In this document: one piece after another, positions 47,140 to 57,699 of the stretch | Layout of the letters: each line of letters begins with the position of its first letter | How positions within the stretch are numbered: position 1 is the first letter of the stretch | NCBI GenBank assembly: GCA_905116865.2 | Contig: CAJHNH020000838.1 | Location: 124,001-188,000 of the forward strand | Reading direction: 5' to 3' | DNA: 64,000 nucleotides | From: Candidula unifasciata | Taxonomy: Eukaryota; Mollusca; Gastropoda; Stylommatophora; Geomitridae | The notes under the pieces: model-generated | Seen by the model: only the letters and a program-made list of their open reading frames with translations | Databases searched by the model: none | What the model was told of the DNA's origin: nothing | Program-made: the position numbers and the translations under genes

Positions 47140-47180
<41 letters not shown>
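47137..47180. repeat. (CAA)n microsatellite
   Basis: About 14 CAA units, 95 bases 5' of the GT31 start codon; followed by a T run at 47205-47220. Confidence 0.92.
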
Positions 47181-47182
<2 letters not shown>

Positions 47183-47224
47183 TGTGCAACAACTTTTTTT
47201 GTGTTTTTTTTTTTTTTTTTTAAA

Positions 47225-47600
47225 ATGCTAGCTTATCAATAATCAATCGTGGCTTTAAAACTCAGGGTCACCTTGGTGATTAGGCTCAGAGAACTTCAGG
47301 AATGTCTTTCAGGATGTATCACATGAGAAAGTTCTGTAACCTGATTTCAAACCAGTAACAACAAACACTGTTCACCTCCTAGGTGTGTGACAGTTTAGCA
47401 GTTCAGTTTCTACATCAAAACTAGCCAAACATGGTTCAAATAAACTCAAAAAGCAGGAATCTTAGAATATGACAAGCAAATTTCAGGAGAAAGTTGGGGG
47501 TGGGAGTGGGGGAGAAGAGCAGAGTAGGAAGACCTTGGAGAAGTTTCAGATTGTTTTCTAAATGTTTCTGGTGGGGAGAAAACCTCCACTCTCATTCATT
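47225..47600. other. No recognisable gene
   Basis: Region 5' of the GT31 gene; no clear element. Confidence 0.35.
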
Positions 47601-47900
47601 CCACCCGTTGTGTGTGTTTGTGTGTGCATGTGTGTTTGTGTGTGCTTGTGTGTGCATGTAGGTGTGTGTGTGTTTGTGTGTGTATGTAAGCATTTGTGTG
47701 TGCATGTAAGCATGCGTGTGTGCATGTAATCATGTGTGTGTTTGTGTGTGCATGTAATCATGTGTGTGTGTGTGTGCATGTAAGCGTGTGTGTGTTTATG
47801 TGTGCATGTAAGTGTGTGCATGTAAGCATGTGTATGTGTGCATGTAAGCATTTGTGTGTGCATGTAAGCATGTGTGTGTGCATGTAAGCATGTGTATGTT
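47600..47900. repeat. GT-rich imperfect tandem repeat
   Basis: TGTGTGTGCATGTAAGCATG-like units of varying length, able to adopt Z-DNA. Open frames here (CACK, HTHT) are by-products. Confidence 0.85.
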
Positions 47901-48439
47901 TTGTTCTTAACTGTATAACAAAAAAGACCCCCCCCAAAAAAGTAACCAAGCCCCAAAGATTTTTTGGCAGTTAACACATTCATCTAATGGAGCATAGGCC
48001 CTCAACTAACTAAGGAGGTGTTGTCCTATCTTGCTGCTATTGTGTGTAGCTCACCTATGTCCCTTCCCTCTGTTCCTCTTCATGATCTAATTTGCTTTGT
48101 ATGGTTTTATTTAGTCTACCATTATTCCTTTGATCTTGTAAGTTCTAGTACACACATTCACAATAGTTACACTATTATCAGATTTTCTCAATGTCTGTCC
48201 TATCCAATGACAGCATCTTTTTCTCACCTCTGATTCACGGAATTTGTTAATTCTGTCTCAAAGCTCCAAATTAGTCATTTTATTCACCATTTATTCCCTC
48301 TTTTCTAAGCAGGCACCAGTTAATGAACCTTTGCACTATGTTCATAAACACTCCAAGAATTAATTAATTAAAGTGTTCAAATGTCCTTTTCAAAAAACTA
48401 AAATTATTTCATTATGGTAAAAGAGGATTTGTGAAAGAA

Positions 48440-48791
48440 AAAAGCTGCACTAAACAGGCAATCATAGCATCAACAGCATACAACTACAAGAACATATTAA
48501 CAGACTCCACTCAGAATGCGACCACTACGATATGAAGATCAGCTTAGTCAAAACAGAAGTGATGACATTCTCCAGAAAAGAAAGAACCCCAATATCAAAA
48601 TTGATGAACACCAGTTAAAACAGGTGAAGGATTTTATATATCTGGGGAGCATTTTTTAGAAGACAAGAAATAATAAAGAAATCCAACAAATATGCAACAA
48701 AGCCAGTCAAGTTTAAGCCCAAAAGGCACCAATTTTGAAATGCAATCATGTAAATATAAACACTTAAAGAACACTGTACAACACAATATTC
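48440..48791 (+). mobile_element. LINE fragment, left half (split by SINE S3)
   Basis: The plus strand reads KNPNIKIDEHQLKQVKDFIY then LGSIF, the post-catalytic 'YLG' block of LINE reverse transcriptases. It is interrupted at 48803 by a SINE with a target duplication. Confidence 0.6.
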
Positions 48792-48802
48792 GGTGCTTTA
48801 TT
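48792..48802. repeat. Left 11-bp target-site duplication of SINE S3
   Basis: GGTGCTTTATT, identical to 49128-49138. Confidence 0.75.
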
Positions 48803-49127
48803 CTTCTTCTTCTTCTTCTTCTTCTTCTTCTTCTTCGCGTTCACCAGCTGTAAACTCTGGCGGAAGGTTCTGGTTGCTCGTCCACTACTGAACTGCAGTC
48901 CTGCTCCAGAACCTGAGTGTTGCGTGTGCATCAGTTTTACAGATCTCATTCTCTTGAATACAGACTGTTGGTTCCTTGCCTCTCCGGCAGATGCACTCCG
49001 ACTTCAAAGGAAGCTCCCCAATTAGTCGACTCTTACGACATGCTTTTGGGGAGGCAGTGGGTCTATTCTTGTTTTCCCCACAATGGGGCCCTGGAACCCA
49101 CACGGGGGGGGGGGGGGGGGGGGGGGG
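48803..49127 (-). mobile_element. SINE-like element S3, copy A, with (GAA)n tail
   Basis: The element is flanked by 11-bp duplications. On the minus strand it starts with a C run (the plus strand has about 26 G at 49104-49129), continues GGCCCCATTGTGGGGAAAAC, AAGAATAGACCCACTGCC, AGCATGTCGTAAGAGTCGAC and ends in (GAA)n. It aligns over its whole length with 54846-55135. The GTCGTAAGAG-x-CGACTAA block resembles a core I recall from molluscan SINEs (not searched). Confidence 0.72.
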
Positions 49128-49138
49128 GGTGCTTTATT
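49128..49138. repeat. Right 11-bp target-site duplication of SINE S3
   Basis: GGTGCTTTATT, identical to 48792-48802. Confidence 0.75.
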
Positions 49139-49379
49139 AATATCCCACCCTAGATGATGTCATAGGACAGTCCTGCATTTTAGACAGTGATAGAACAGGG
49201 TTTCCTGATGCTTTTAACCACCCCCAAAACATCTAGAACTGGCCCTAACCCCCAACATCTCACGAGAGAGTGCAGCCTAGGTCCCACGACTGCTAGCAGT
49301 CTATCTACCACCCCCTGAAATATTAGACTGTCTCGTGACCTGCCATCAAGGTCAAACAAGGACCCCGCCTTCAGAAGAC

Positions 49380-49680
49380 AGAAGGAAAATAGTCACGACA
49401 GAAATGAAATGTTAACGTACTATGCTAGGCGTAACAAGGAGAGATTGACATAGGAACAATGATCTCAGGAGAAGAGTTGGCACAGAACCAATAGTGAACT
49501 TTATGGATAGACAATGAATTAAATGGTTTGGCTACATAATAAAAGTTAAATTAGACTGGGCACCACATAGAGCAGAACAGACCAGCAGGAAGGCCAAAGC
49601 AAGAACAATGACACATGCAAACACGACCTAAAAGATGTCAATACTGACACAGACACAGGGTTCGGGGCGGACAGTGAAAG
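49380..49680 (+). mobile_element. LINE fragment, C-terminal tail
   Basis: The plus strand reads broken pieces of FMDRQ-x2-KWFGYIIR-x-KLDWAPHRA and KAKARTRR, the LINE tail 'R-x-KWFGH...P...A'. Probably the right half of the element at 48440-48791. Confidence 0.55.
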
Positions 49681-49984
49681 ATGGACTGTCACACTGAGTC
49701 TGAAAGAGGCCTAACACAGCAAGCTATAGAGAGACTTGCCAGAGAAAACCAGTCTCAGAATGACAGAGTGTGTCAACATTCTCATGTGGACTATGTTGCA
49801 GAGACTGTCACTTTCACACTGGACTCGACAGTCCAGTCTCAACAGACACTGTTGCCACAAGCTCCATGTTTGCTAAAATGTTTTTCTTTCAATGAATTGA
49901 CTTGTTTATTTTGTCTTTATGTTTATTTAAAGGATCAACATCATGGCACATGGGTGTAACTCATCAGTGCTCCATTCTACTTTC

Positions 49985-50290
49985 AATTCAAGATTGAGTC
50001 TGAAGAATCTCAGCGCAGTGCACGAACTCTGTAGCATGCCTGAGGATCCTGAAATGCATTGGGCTTGGGTAGATTTTAAACTCAAAATTTTGCCCAGACA
50101 GCGCCATTAGGCTATTTTTTACGTGCGCAACAATACACACACGGTGTCGTCCGATTTCACTACCCAGAGACCAGATGAAATTGCCTGAAGTCCACATGAA
50201 AACATCCCAGCCTTCACTGGGGCTTGAACCCGGGACTCGAGGCGGACACTATACCTCAAGACCACTCACACAGCACCCCCCCCCCCCCCC
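49985..50290 (-). mobile_element. tRNA-derived SINE family S4
   Basis: The minus strand starts after a C/G run at 50277-50291: GTGTGAGTGGTCTTGAGGTA (A-box region), GTCCCGGGTTCAAGCCCCAG (B box), a unique body, and TCTTGAATTGAAAG at the end near 49988. Confidence 0.6.
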
Positions 50291-50299
50291 CATTTTGTC

Positions 50300-51147
50300 T
50301 TTGTTGGTTGTTACTTGTTACTGACTTAATCCTAAGTTTTTTTAACGTTCACTCACCTTCCCATTGTAACTGGCCAGGAATCACAGCATGTTTGTCGTAT
50401 TTAGCAGCCAGACGAATGGATAGAGTTTGAATCCTGATCAGTGTAACTACTGTAACTGATGTCTGTGTCTTTTTATTTGTGGCTAAATAATAATTTGGAA
50501 TTGACAAATACGTGCTCCTCGCGGAAGCAATAAAATTAATTGCTAATTAACATTTTTATACTGATTGGGAACTCCTTGATAATCCCGGAATAACAATAAA
50601 GTTACCATTTTAAAAAAGCGTCAATAATAACAATAACAATAACAAAGGAAGGGCAGGCAAACAAACAAACAAACTTGCTGTTTCACTCAAGACCACAGGA
50701 AGTTATTAACATCTCCTTCATTCGCATATGATGTTGATAGTTTATGGTTGTTATCAACGGCACTAAAATCTTGTTTATATTTGTTATCCAGCAGTAAAAA
50801 CTCCAAGTGTAGACGAAGACTGACTGAGGTTTGGTTATCCGTGAAACAAGCAGAAACAACAAAGCAACACAACGACTGGCTGGGGGTCCACTGGTGGCTG
50901 TGTTGTACAACACGGGAACAACAACTACACATCACATGCTCGGTCGGTCGCTTACGTGTCGGGGTCGAGTCTACCCGCGTACATCCACAGCCTCTCTCTT
51001 ACTAAAGTGACGACAATCCTCAGTTATGCTGAGACTAGAAGAGGCCCACAATCAGCGAAACACACAAACGGAGCTGGGAGAAGCCAGAGAAAGCATATAA
51101 AGGTGAAAGTTGCCCACAAGAGCGATGCCCCCATGAAAGCGTGTCCT
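50300..51147. other. No recognisable gene
   Basis: Short frames only; CAA/AAC runs near 50640-50670. Confidence 0.4.
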
Positions 51148-51155
51148 TGTCGTGG
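51148..51155. repeat. Left 8-bp target-site duplication of hAT-2
   Basis: TGTCGTGG, identical to 52414-52421. Confidence 0.88.
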
Positions 51156-51791
51156 CAGGGCTGCCAATGAGATTTTTGTCAAAAACCCAGATGGGGCTGA
51201 CGAAAACCCAAGATATGAACAAAAAATAAAATAAAAAACCCAGGACTGTGCAAAAAGTATTTTATAGTTATGAAACTGAACATATACCCACTTTTATTAA
51301 ACTGTTACTCTAACAGCTCTCCTTCTTCGCCAATTTCAATTGTCACCGTCTCTTTCTGTTTTTTTTTATTCTGTTTAAATATCTTTGACTAACTGCGCCA
51401 CTTTGCAATTCTTTATTAGGTGTCCATGTCGTGCAGTCGCTATTTCCTCTTGTGATTGCTTGCCTTGCAAGAATTCGATCTTTTACAGTGTCTGCTTTCA
51501 GAGAATTAGTTTGTTTAGTTTTGACACAGATCATCAGGGAAAATATGCGTTCAACCGTTGCTGACGAGTGAGGCAAAATAGTGAGATTGGTCATAAAAGC
51601 GGATAAAATGTCATATTTTACATTTTAGGCCATCTTTTATGCTTCTCACTTGGTACCAATACTGCCATTCCTCTTTGAAACACTGAGCATACCATTTTCT
51701 TTTCTTCGATGGTGTAATCTGTTCACTCATTTTGAATTCAACAAGGTTATAATCAGATTAAATTTTGATACACAGTTCAACAAACCACAAC

Positions 51792-51829
<38 letters not shown>

Positions 51830-52413
51830 AGTGAAAACTTAACTAAAGGTTCTTAACCCTAGTAGTCCTTAGTTGGTTTCTGCTAATCTGCTTTCTTTCA
51901 ATTCAACCAATGAGACGCTACAATGTCAGGTCAATAACCCCTAGAAGAGAGGAAAAGCCTCCCAAACTTTCTTCAATAATTAAATGTCAGGTCCCTTCTT
52001 TCTTCTGTAAAGTTTACGATCAAAAGTCCCAGGCTTCGTCTATTTTGCTTCTCCGCCCCTAGTATCTGTTACTTAAGGGACACTACTTGGGGATCGTAAA
52101 TCTGGTCCTTTGGTGGTCTGCTACATTTTTCCTGAATAGCCCTGGAGTTAACCTTTGTATTCTGTTACATTAATTACACTGAGTTTATTTTAAGTGTTTG
52201 TAGGACATTCCAAAATATAATTTGCAGGTAAAACTATTATAGATATGTGTACACACATTATTCTTGTTAGAATATTTATTAATTGTAGTTTTTTTCATCA
52301 TTAAGACTGAAAACCCAAGATTTTCAATAATTTTCAAAATAAAAACCAAGAAACCAAGACGGCAACTAAAAAAACCAAGATCTTGGGGAAAAAACCCAGC
52401 ATTGGCATCCCTG
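51156..52413 (-). mobile_element. hAT DNA transposon (hAT-2), internally deleted
   Basis: The element is 1258 bp, with terminal inverted repeats CAGGGCTGCCAATG and CAGGGATGCCAATG (13 of 14) and exact TGTCGTGG duplications. Subterminal AACCCA(A)GA motifs occur at both ends (51185-51245 and 52310-52400). It retains only the transposase C-terminal dimerisation region on the minus strand (51594-51343: ILPHSSATVERIFSLM, then KTKQTNSLKADTVKDRILAR). An A run at 51799-51827 may mark a later insertion. Non-autonomous. Confidence 0.9.
51343..51594 (-). pseudogene. hAT transposase C-terminal dimerisation fragment
   Basis: The PHSSATVERIFS block is the hAT C-terminal dimerisation motif. The N-terminal and catalytic parts are missing from hAT-2. 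Confidence 0.75.
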
Positions 52414-52421
52414 TGTCGTGG
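52414..52421. repeat. Right 8-bp target-site duplication of hAT-2
   Basis: TGTCGTGG, identical to 51148-51155. Confidence 0.88.
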
Positions 52422-52784
52422 CCGCAGCCGACTCCGATCTTGGGCTGTATGGTGTCGATACCGGAGACTCGTGGCTACGAGTACAAGGGCTCGACTACCG
52501 TGTGTTCAGGAGAGATCCGTTAGTTTTGTCTCTGGGACCATCATCGCAGCACTCCGGACATATTGCATAGCTGCTCCGATCTCTTCCACATAAGACTCAT
52601 AAGATACACGACTGATGACGCCTGTTCTGTGTTCATTATTCAACCGTCTTGTCCCAATAATGAAATGTTAATTTCTTGCAAGCACAGCAGAGATACCAGT
52701 ATTCTGATGGACGCCTTGTGTTTTTAATGCGTGTGTATCCTAGTGGATGAGAAAAAACATCAGAAAAAGACAGTCATCAGCATG

Positions 52785-52975
52785 TTTTGACCATTGACAA
52801 TTTTGAGGAAAGAGAGGCAGAGGAAGTCATCGCGAGAAGACTCTTGGCGGCCTTTTGTCGTGGCATGGAGGGGTGTCAACACACGAACTGATACACGCAG
52901 ATGCCAATCGCAGATTGTGGAAAGCCATGGTCGCCCACGTCAGCCGGCAAGGCACATTATGATGATGATGATACT
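52785..52975 (+). mobile_element. LINE 3' tail with (ATG)n end
   Basis: The plus strand reads pieces of a LINE tail (EDSWRPFVVAWRGVNTRTD) followed by CCGGCAAGGCACATT and (ATGATG)n at 52957-52971. Confidence 0.4.
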
Positions 52976-53004
52976 AGAGGATAAGCTGAGTCTAAGGTCT
53001 GTGT

Positions 53005-53100
53005 CATTTTTTGAACAATTATGGGGTGATCCGTTTGCTATGAAGCTGAAATCACAACCGTCTATATTTATCTGGAAAAGGCGGTGCTGAAACTAAGACT
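53005..53100 (+). repeat. Dispersed repeat shared with 8515-8585, diverged
   Basis: AATTATGGGGTGATCCGTTT then GCTATGAAGCTGAAATCACA and later AACTAAGACTACAATACC; it follows the LINE tail directly. Confidence 0.4.
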
Positions 53101-53195
53101 ACAATACCCTAGCACTAGAGCAGGCTGCCGAAATGTTACACAACACAAAGTGTTCAATTTCACAGATGCGCTTTCGATGTTCATAGCCCGCAAGA

Positions 53196-53600
53196 GTGGT
53201 AACACTGTTTCACCTGAGATCCGAACTTAGCAAGGTGGCTGCCCAACAGCGTACTGTACTCCAATGGGTGCCATCCCACTTTCGTTTACAAGGAAAGGGA
53301 ACAGCGGACAAACTCGCTGAGATGGTGGCAGAATGCAATCAGGAAGAGCATTTAGTAACACACTTTGAGAAGAAAAGGGACCTCGAGTCTGTCAGAAGTA
53401 AACACAGTTTCGCCAGAGATGACCCCCACATACTGGACCAGCATGGGCAGGCCATAACAAAGTTAACAAGCACAAGCATATGCACAGACTTCATCTAAGT
53501 AGTTCACCATTATGTCCTTGTGGGCTGTGTGTGCAGAATGGAGGACATGTCAGGCACGAATGTCTCTTGTACAGCCCATTAAGAAGGGAACAATAGAGCT
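53196..53600 (+). mobile_element. Non-LTR retrotransposon relic: RNase H and Cys motif
   Basis: The plus strand reads RTVLQWVPSHFRLQGKGTAD then KLAEM (RNase H), then after a frame change LHLSSSPLCPCGLCVQNGGH followed by VRHECLLYSPLRR, the terminal C-x-C...H-x3-C motif. Same class as 4600-5220 but a different copy. Confidence 0.7.
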
Positions 53601-53639
53601 ATCAAATTTACCACAAGAACGTGCCAGTCGATGGAAATA

Positions 53640-53935
53640 AGTTATTGTTGAATTAAGAATCGACATCACAGAGCTCATGACATTATCATAAGCGCTCTGC
53701 CCCCATCTTCAAAAGCAAACGAAGATGTCTAATTCCGGTGGTACCAAACTGTCTAATTGTATATCCGACTGGCCTTTCCCTTGAGTGTTGAGTGTCCGCC
53801 AGATCCCCAGGTAACTTCCGATGTGCCCTTCTCCTCAGACCGTAATGATCTATTTGTGCCTCCACACCGTTAACTGGCTCCCAAAGGACCCTCCTAACAT
53901 CTAGCTTGTCATACATCAACACACGACCAAGTAGT
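53640..53935 (-). repeat. Dispersed 'CPECCDV' repeat, copy 6 (longest)
   Basis: The minus strand reads VRRVLWEPVNGVEAQIDHYG, then RRRAHRKLPGDLADTQ, then VGYTIRQFGTTGIRHLRLLL and KMGAERL. It shows the element extends at least 250 bases upstream of the conserved end. Confidence 0.65.
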
Positions 53936-53939
53936 GCAG

Positions 53940-54840
53940 AACCAGCGAACTTATCTGCCTGTTTTATAGAACGATTACAGTAAGAAGAAGATTTGTTGAT
54001 GGAGGGCGCCCACGCCCCACTACCCCGGTGATTTTTTCAAGTGGGCGCCACTGGTGGGCTGTACCGTTTTGCAAACTAACTTCTGCTGAGCTTATGAGAC
54101 GTTTTAACTGCTGTCTTGTCGGCGATAACATCAACCACACGATGTGTGGAACATCTGGTCCTTGAAAGTGTAAAGGTATCAAGTTAAAATAATCGACCCG
54201 ATCTATGGCCCAGCTGACGACAGCTTGTTGAAGGATAAGTTGGGTAGGGCATGACCAATTGTTCCGATTTTGTCGGTTGTCCCGCCATGGGGGATGTTTT
54301 TGTTTTGCTTTGGGATCTAAATTTAGCTAATCAGTTATTTTGTAAAAAAAACTTTAAACTGAAATAAACCAGTGCCTGTTTCTTTTTGCCGATTTTGTTT
54401 TTGTTATTGTTGTTGTTGTTCTTTTTTTCCCTTCTTTTTCCTCTTTTTTTATTCTTTTTTAATTTAATTTTTTTAAATTATGAATTATACACTAACTATT
54501 GCCACCACGACCATTACTGTTATTTGTACTGCTTCTGCTGCTAATACAACAACTACTACTTGACAAGACTGCCAGAAAAAGGCAATATGTTATTCTTTGC
54601 CTGTTGCGTTTAACCCAGTACCGTGGGTAGAACTGTGTCTATTGGAGTCAGAGCTTGACAATGTACCTCTGATCTATACCAGAATATACCCATGACTTTC
54701 ATGACGTAACGGATGATCTATGCCACTGACTTCTTTAGTTCAGGACAGTCGGTTAATGATCCTAATTATTAACTTATCTATTCTATTCTATAACCAGTTC
54801 TCTTTAATGTTGTTATAATGTAAATTTTTAAACCATTGTC
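53940..54840. other. No recognisable gene
   Basis: T-rich stretch at 54360-54480; nothing supported. Confidence 0.4.
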
Positions 54841-54845
54841 TGTAT

Positions 54846-55135
54846 ATTCTTCTTTTTCTTCGCGTTCATCGTCTGTAAACTCCGATGCACAGTTTTGGGT
54901 GTTCGCACGCCTCCGGACTTCAGTCTTATTCAAGACCCTGACTGTTGCGTGCTCATCCGTTTCACAATTATTGCTTGTTTGTGTGCAGACTCTTGATTCC
55001 TTGCTTTCGGGCAGATGTGCTCGAACTTCGAAGAAAGCCCTAATTAGTCGGCTTCTACGACATGCTTGTTAGGAAGGCAGTGGGTCTATTCTTGTTTTCC
55101 TCACAATGGGGCCTCGCAACTCTGCGGGGATCTGT
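54846..55135 (-). mobile_element. SINE-like element S3, copy B
   Basis: End-to-end match to 48803-49127: TTCGCGTTCATCGTCTGTAA, GGCAGTGGGTCTATTCTTGT and CACAATGGGGCC in the same order. Its (TTC)n end is short. Confidence 0.7.
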
Positions 55136-55484
55136 AGATTTTGAAAGTATTTTTTAAACTGTGTTAAATAAAATGACGATCGTATGAGATAGAAAGAACC
55201 AACTCGTATCGCTTTCCATAAACTATCAGTCTGTTAAAGGGACACCAGAACCAATACTATAATGCTGACTAGACACATGAGTTATCTCCATTGGCATTTT
55301 CAAAATTTTCCCAATGTGTTTGTTTTAAAAGTGGCTGTTTGAACGTTGTATTGTTGTTTACAGCTAGACACGATATCTGCTTTTTTTCGGCGCGACATAT
55401 CCGGTTATAACAGAACTGTAATAAACTACTTTTCGCGATATTCTTGTTGGGGGGCAGCGGGTATATTCAGCCGCTGTTCTAGAT

Positions 55485-55662
55485 CAGGTGTTCTCAACCT
55501 GCCTAATGTCGCGACCCTTTAATACAGTTCCTCATGTTGTCAGTTATAAACAAAAAATTTCATAACTTTAGTGAATATGGTTTTCCGATGGTCTTAGGCG
55601 ACCCCGGTGAAAGGGTCGTTTGATTACCAAAGCGGCCGCGACCCACAGGTTGAAAACCGCTG
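55485..55662. mobile_element. SPIN-like hAT miniature element (MITE)
   Basis: The 178-bp element begins CAGGTGTTCTCAACCTGCCT and its other end read inward is CAGCGGTTTTCAACCTGTGG. The interior has CGCGACCCTTTAATACAGTT, CCTCATGTTGT, TTTTCCGATGGTCTTAGGCG and ACCCCGGTGAAAGGGTCGTT. From memory these blocks match the SPIN ('space invader') hAT family nearly base for base at both ends. Flanks TTCTAGAT and TTTTAGTT are an imperfect 8-bp duplication (6 of 8) and fit a TCTAGA-type target. No coding capacity. Confidence 0.85.
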
Positions 55663-56005
55663 TTTTAGTTTATGAATGACAGTTTTAAATCGGCACAGTG
55701 TCGACATTACCCACACAGGACAGCAGCAGGTGGTACCAGGCTGTTGTCACCGCTACAGGCGCCCTCATTACATCACTCTCTGCAGCTTCATCTTGAAATG
55801 AGCTAGTAAACTTTGAGGTAGCAGTCCAGGGGCAACCGATCGATTCAAGTAGGAGTCTGAAATATGCCCGATAAGCGAGGAACCAACAGTCTGCTAACGA
55901 AGAAGCTAAATGTGTAAAACGGACATGCACGCAACCCTCGAGTCCGAATCTGACGGACAACCAGGACTTTCATTACAGCTGGTGATGAGGTTCAGCTAAA
56001 CACCG

Positions 56006-56282
56006 AAACTAGGTGATTGTACAGTCACGGAAACTAGATGATTGTACAGTCACGGAAACTAGATGATTGTACAGTCACGGAAACTAGATGATTGTACAGT
56101 CACGGAAACTAGATAATTGTACAGTCACGGAAACTAGATGATTGTACAGTCACGGAAACTAGATGATTGTACAGTCACGGAAACTAGATGATTGTACAGT
56201 CACGGAAACTAGATAATTGTACAGTCACGGAAACTAGATGATTGTACAGTCACGGAAACTAGGTGATTGTACAATCACCGTC
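56006..56282. repeat. 25-bp minisatellite, about 11 copies
   Basis: Unit GTACAGTCACGGAAACTAGA plus TGATT, with two ATAATT variants exactly five units apart (about 56113 and 56213), suggesting a block duplication. Confidence 0.93.
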
Positions 56283-56289
56283 TGGACAA

Positions 56290-57600
56290 GAGGTGTCCAT
56301 GCTAATAGCATACATGGGACTATGACTTTCCTGTTGTGTTGGTAGGATTGTATCCATTGTTCACCTTCTCATGCTAATTTTATGACGTGAAACAGAGTCT
56401 ACAGTTCTATTATTTAAACTGTAAGATAACAAAAGATATTTTTTAGTCACAGTCCACTGGATAAATTTCTTGCTTTTAGCTTGGATGCACACTCTTGTTT
56501 TCACCAACAGTTTTTCCCAAGGAACAAGGGTCTGCTAAATTGTACAATAATATTCTCTCATCTATATATATTGTAGGATAACATTCTCTGATCTAATCTT
56601 TTTCTATAAAATTCTCTGATCTAAACGTTTTTAAATAAAATTCTCTAAAACAATCTCTAGTATAACATTATCGGGTCTTGTTCACAGTACAACACTGTGT
56701 CAGGGTCATGCAGTAGATTTTTATTTCTCAGTATGATGCAAACGGCCGCACCTTAAATATTCAAATTTGTTTTTTGATTTCGCTGCTTATGCCGCCCCCT
56801 TACGGTACCGCCTGATGCAGCCGAATCTCTGTCTCATAGCACAGAGTGTAGCAATGGCGGGCTCGATCTACACCAAAACATCCGCACGGTCTTTTAGATG
56901 GCTCCACAATTGATACTAGGCACAATATTCCATGGAACAAATATCCATGCGCTGTATAGTAAAGAACACCTTAGTTCAAATTCGCCTCGAGGGGAATACT
57001 TCATTTTTTTTTTAAATATACTTTCTTGGCTGTCAAGATTTAATTAGTCAAATAACTGACACCTGGAAATATCATGTGAAGCAAAGACTGCCGGCGCGCT
57101 GTTGACGACATCACCCTGCAGGAAATGGCAAGAGATTGCACAGCTGCACATGAATTAACAAATTGTCCAGCTTTCAACAGCGAATAAAAGACAACATAAG
57201 AAGCAGTGTCGTCAACTGAATTGGAACTCTCATTTTTCAAGTTAAATGACCTCATGCGCGTTCAAAAGCTTCTGAGATACTATCTCAAATCGATAGCTTT
57301 GACATCATTTTGACCAACATCTGGTTTAAATAGAAGTCATGAACTACTTCTAAATTTGGTTATTGTAACATTGCCGTGCCAAGTATAAATATCTGTTTTT
57401 TTTAAAAATAGGTTGTTAAAGTTAATGACGTTCCTAAAAAAGAGAAGAACGATACGGTGTCACGTTTCTCAATTCTGCTAATTTCAAGGCGGGAAACTTG
57501 CAACAGACAACACGTCATCAACAAGGAAGAAGACTCAGTTGCTGGTAAATCTATCCACAGAATGAGTTTAATGAGCAGATGAGTTAGCCCGGGTGAGGTC
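56290..57600. other. No recognisable gene
   Basis: Three imperfect ATTCTCTGATCTAA-like motifs near 56550-56660; otherwise nothing. Confidence 0.4.
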
Positions 57601-57611
57601 ATTATTCCAGT

Positions 57612-57690
57612 TGTGTGTGTGTGTGTGTGTGTGTGTGTATAAGTGTGTGAATGTGTATGTGAGAATATACTTGTGTGTTTGTGTGTGTGT
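57612..57690. repeat. (GT)n microsatellite
   Basis: Interrupted GT run adjoining the left end of the LINE relic. Confidence 0.9.
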
Positions 57691-57699
57691 GTTCAACGA

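Noticed and set aside
47558..47983. His/Thr/Cys-rich 141-codon frame
   Set aside because: Reading of a GT-rich repeat.
55685..55960. 91-codon minus-strand frame next to the SPIN-like element
   Set aside because: No domain, no splice context and no convincing start; probably chance.
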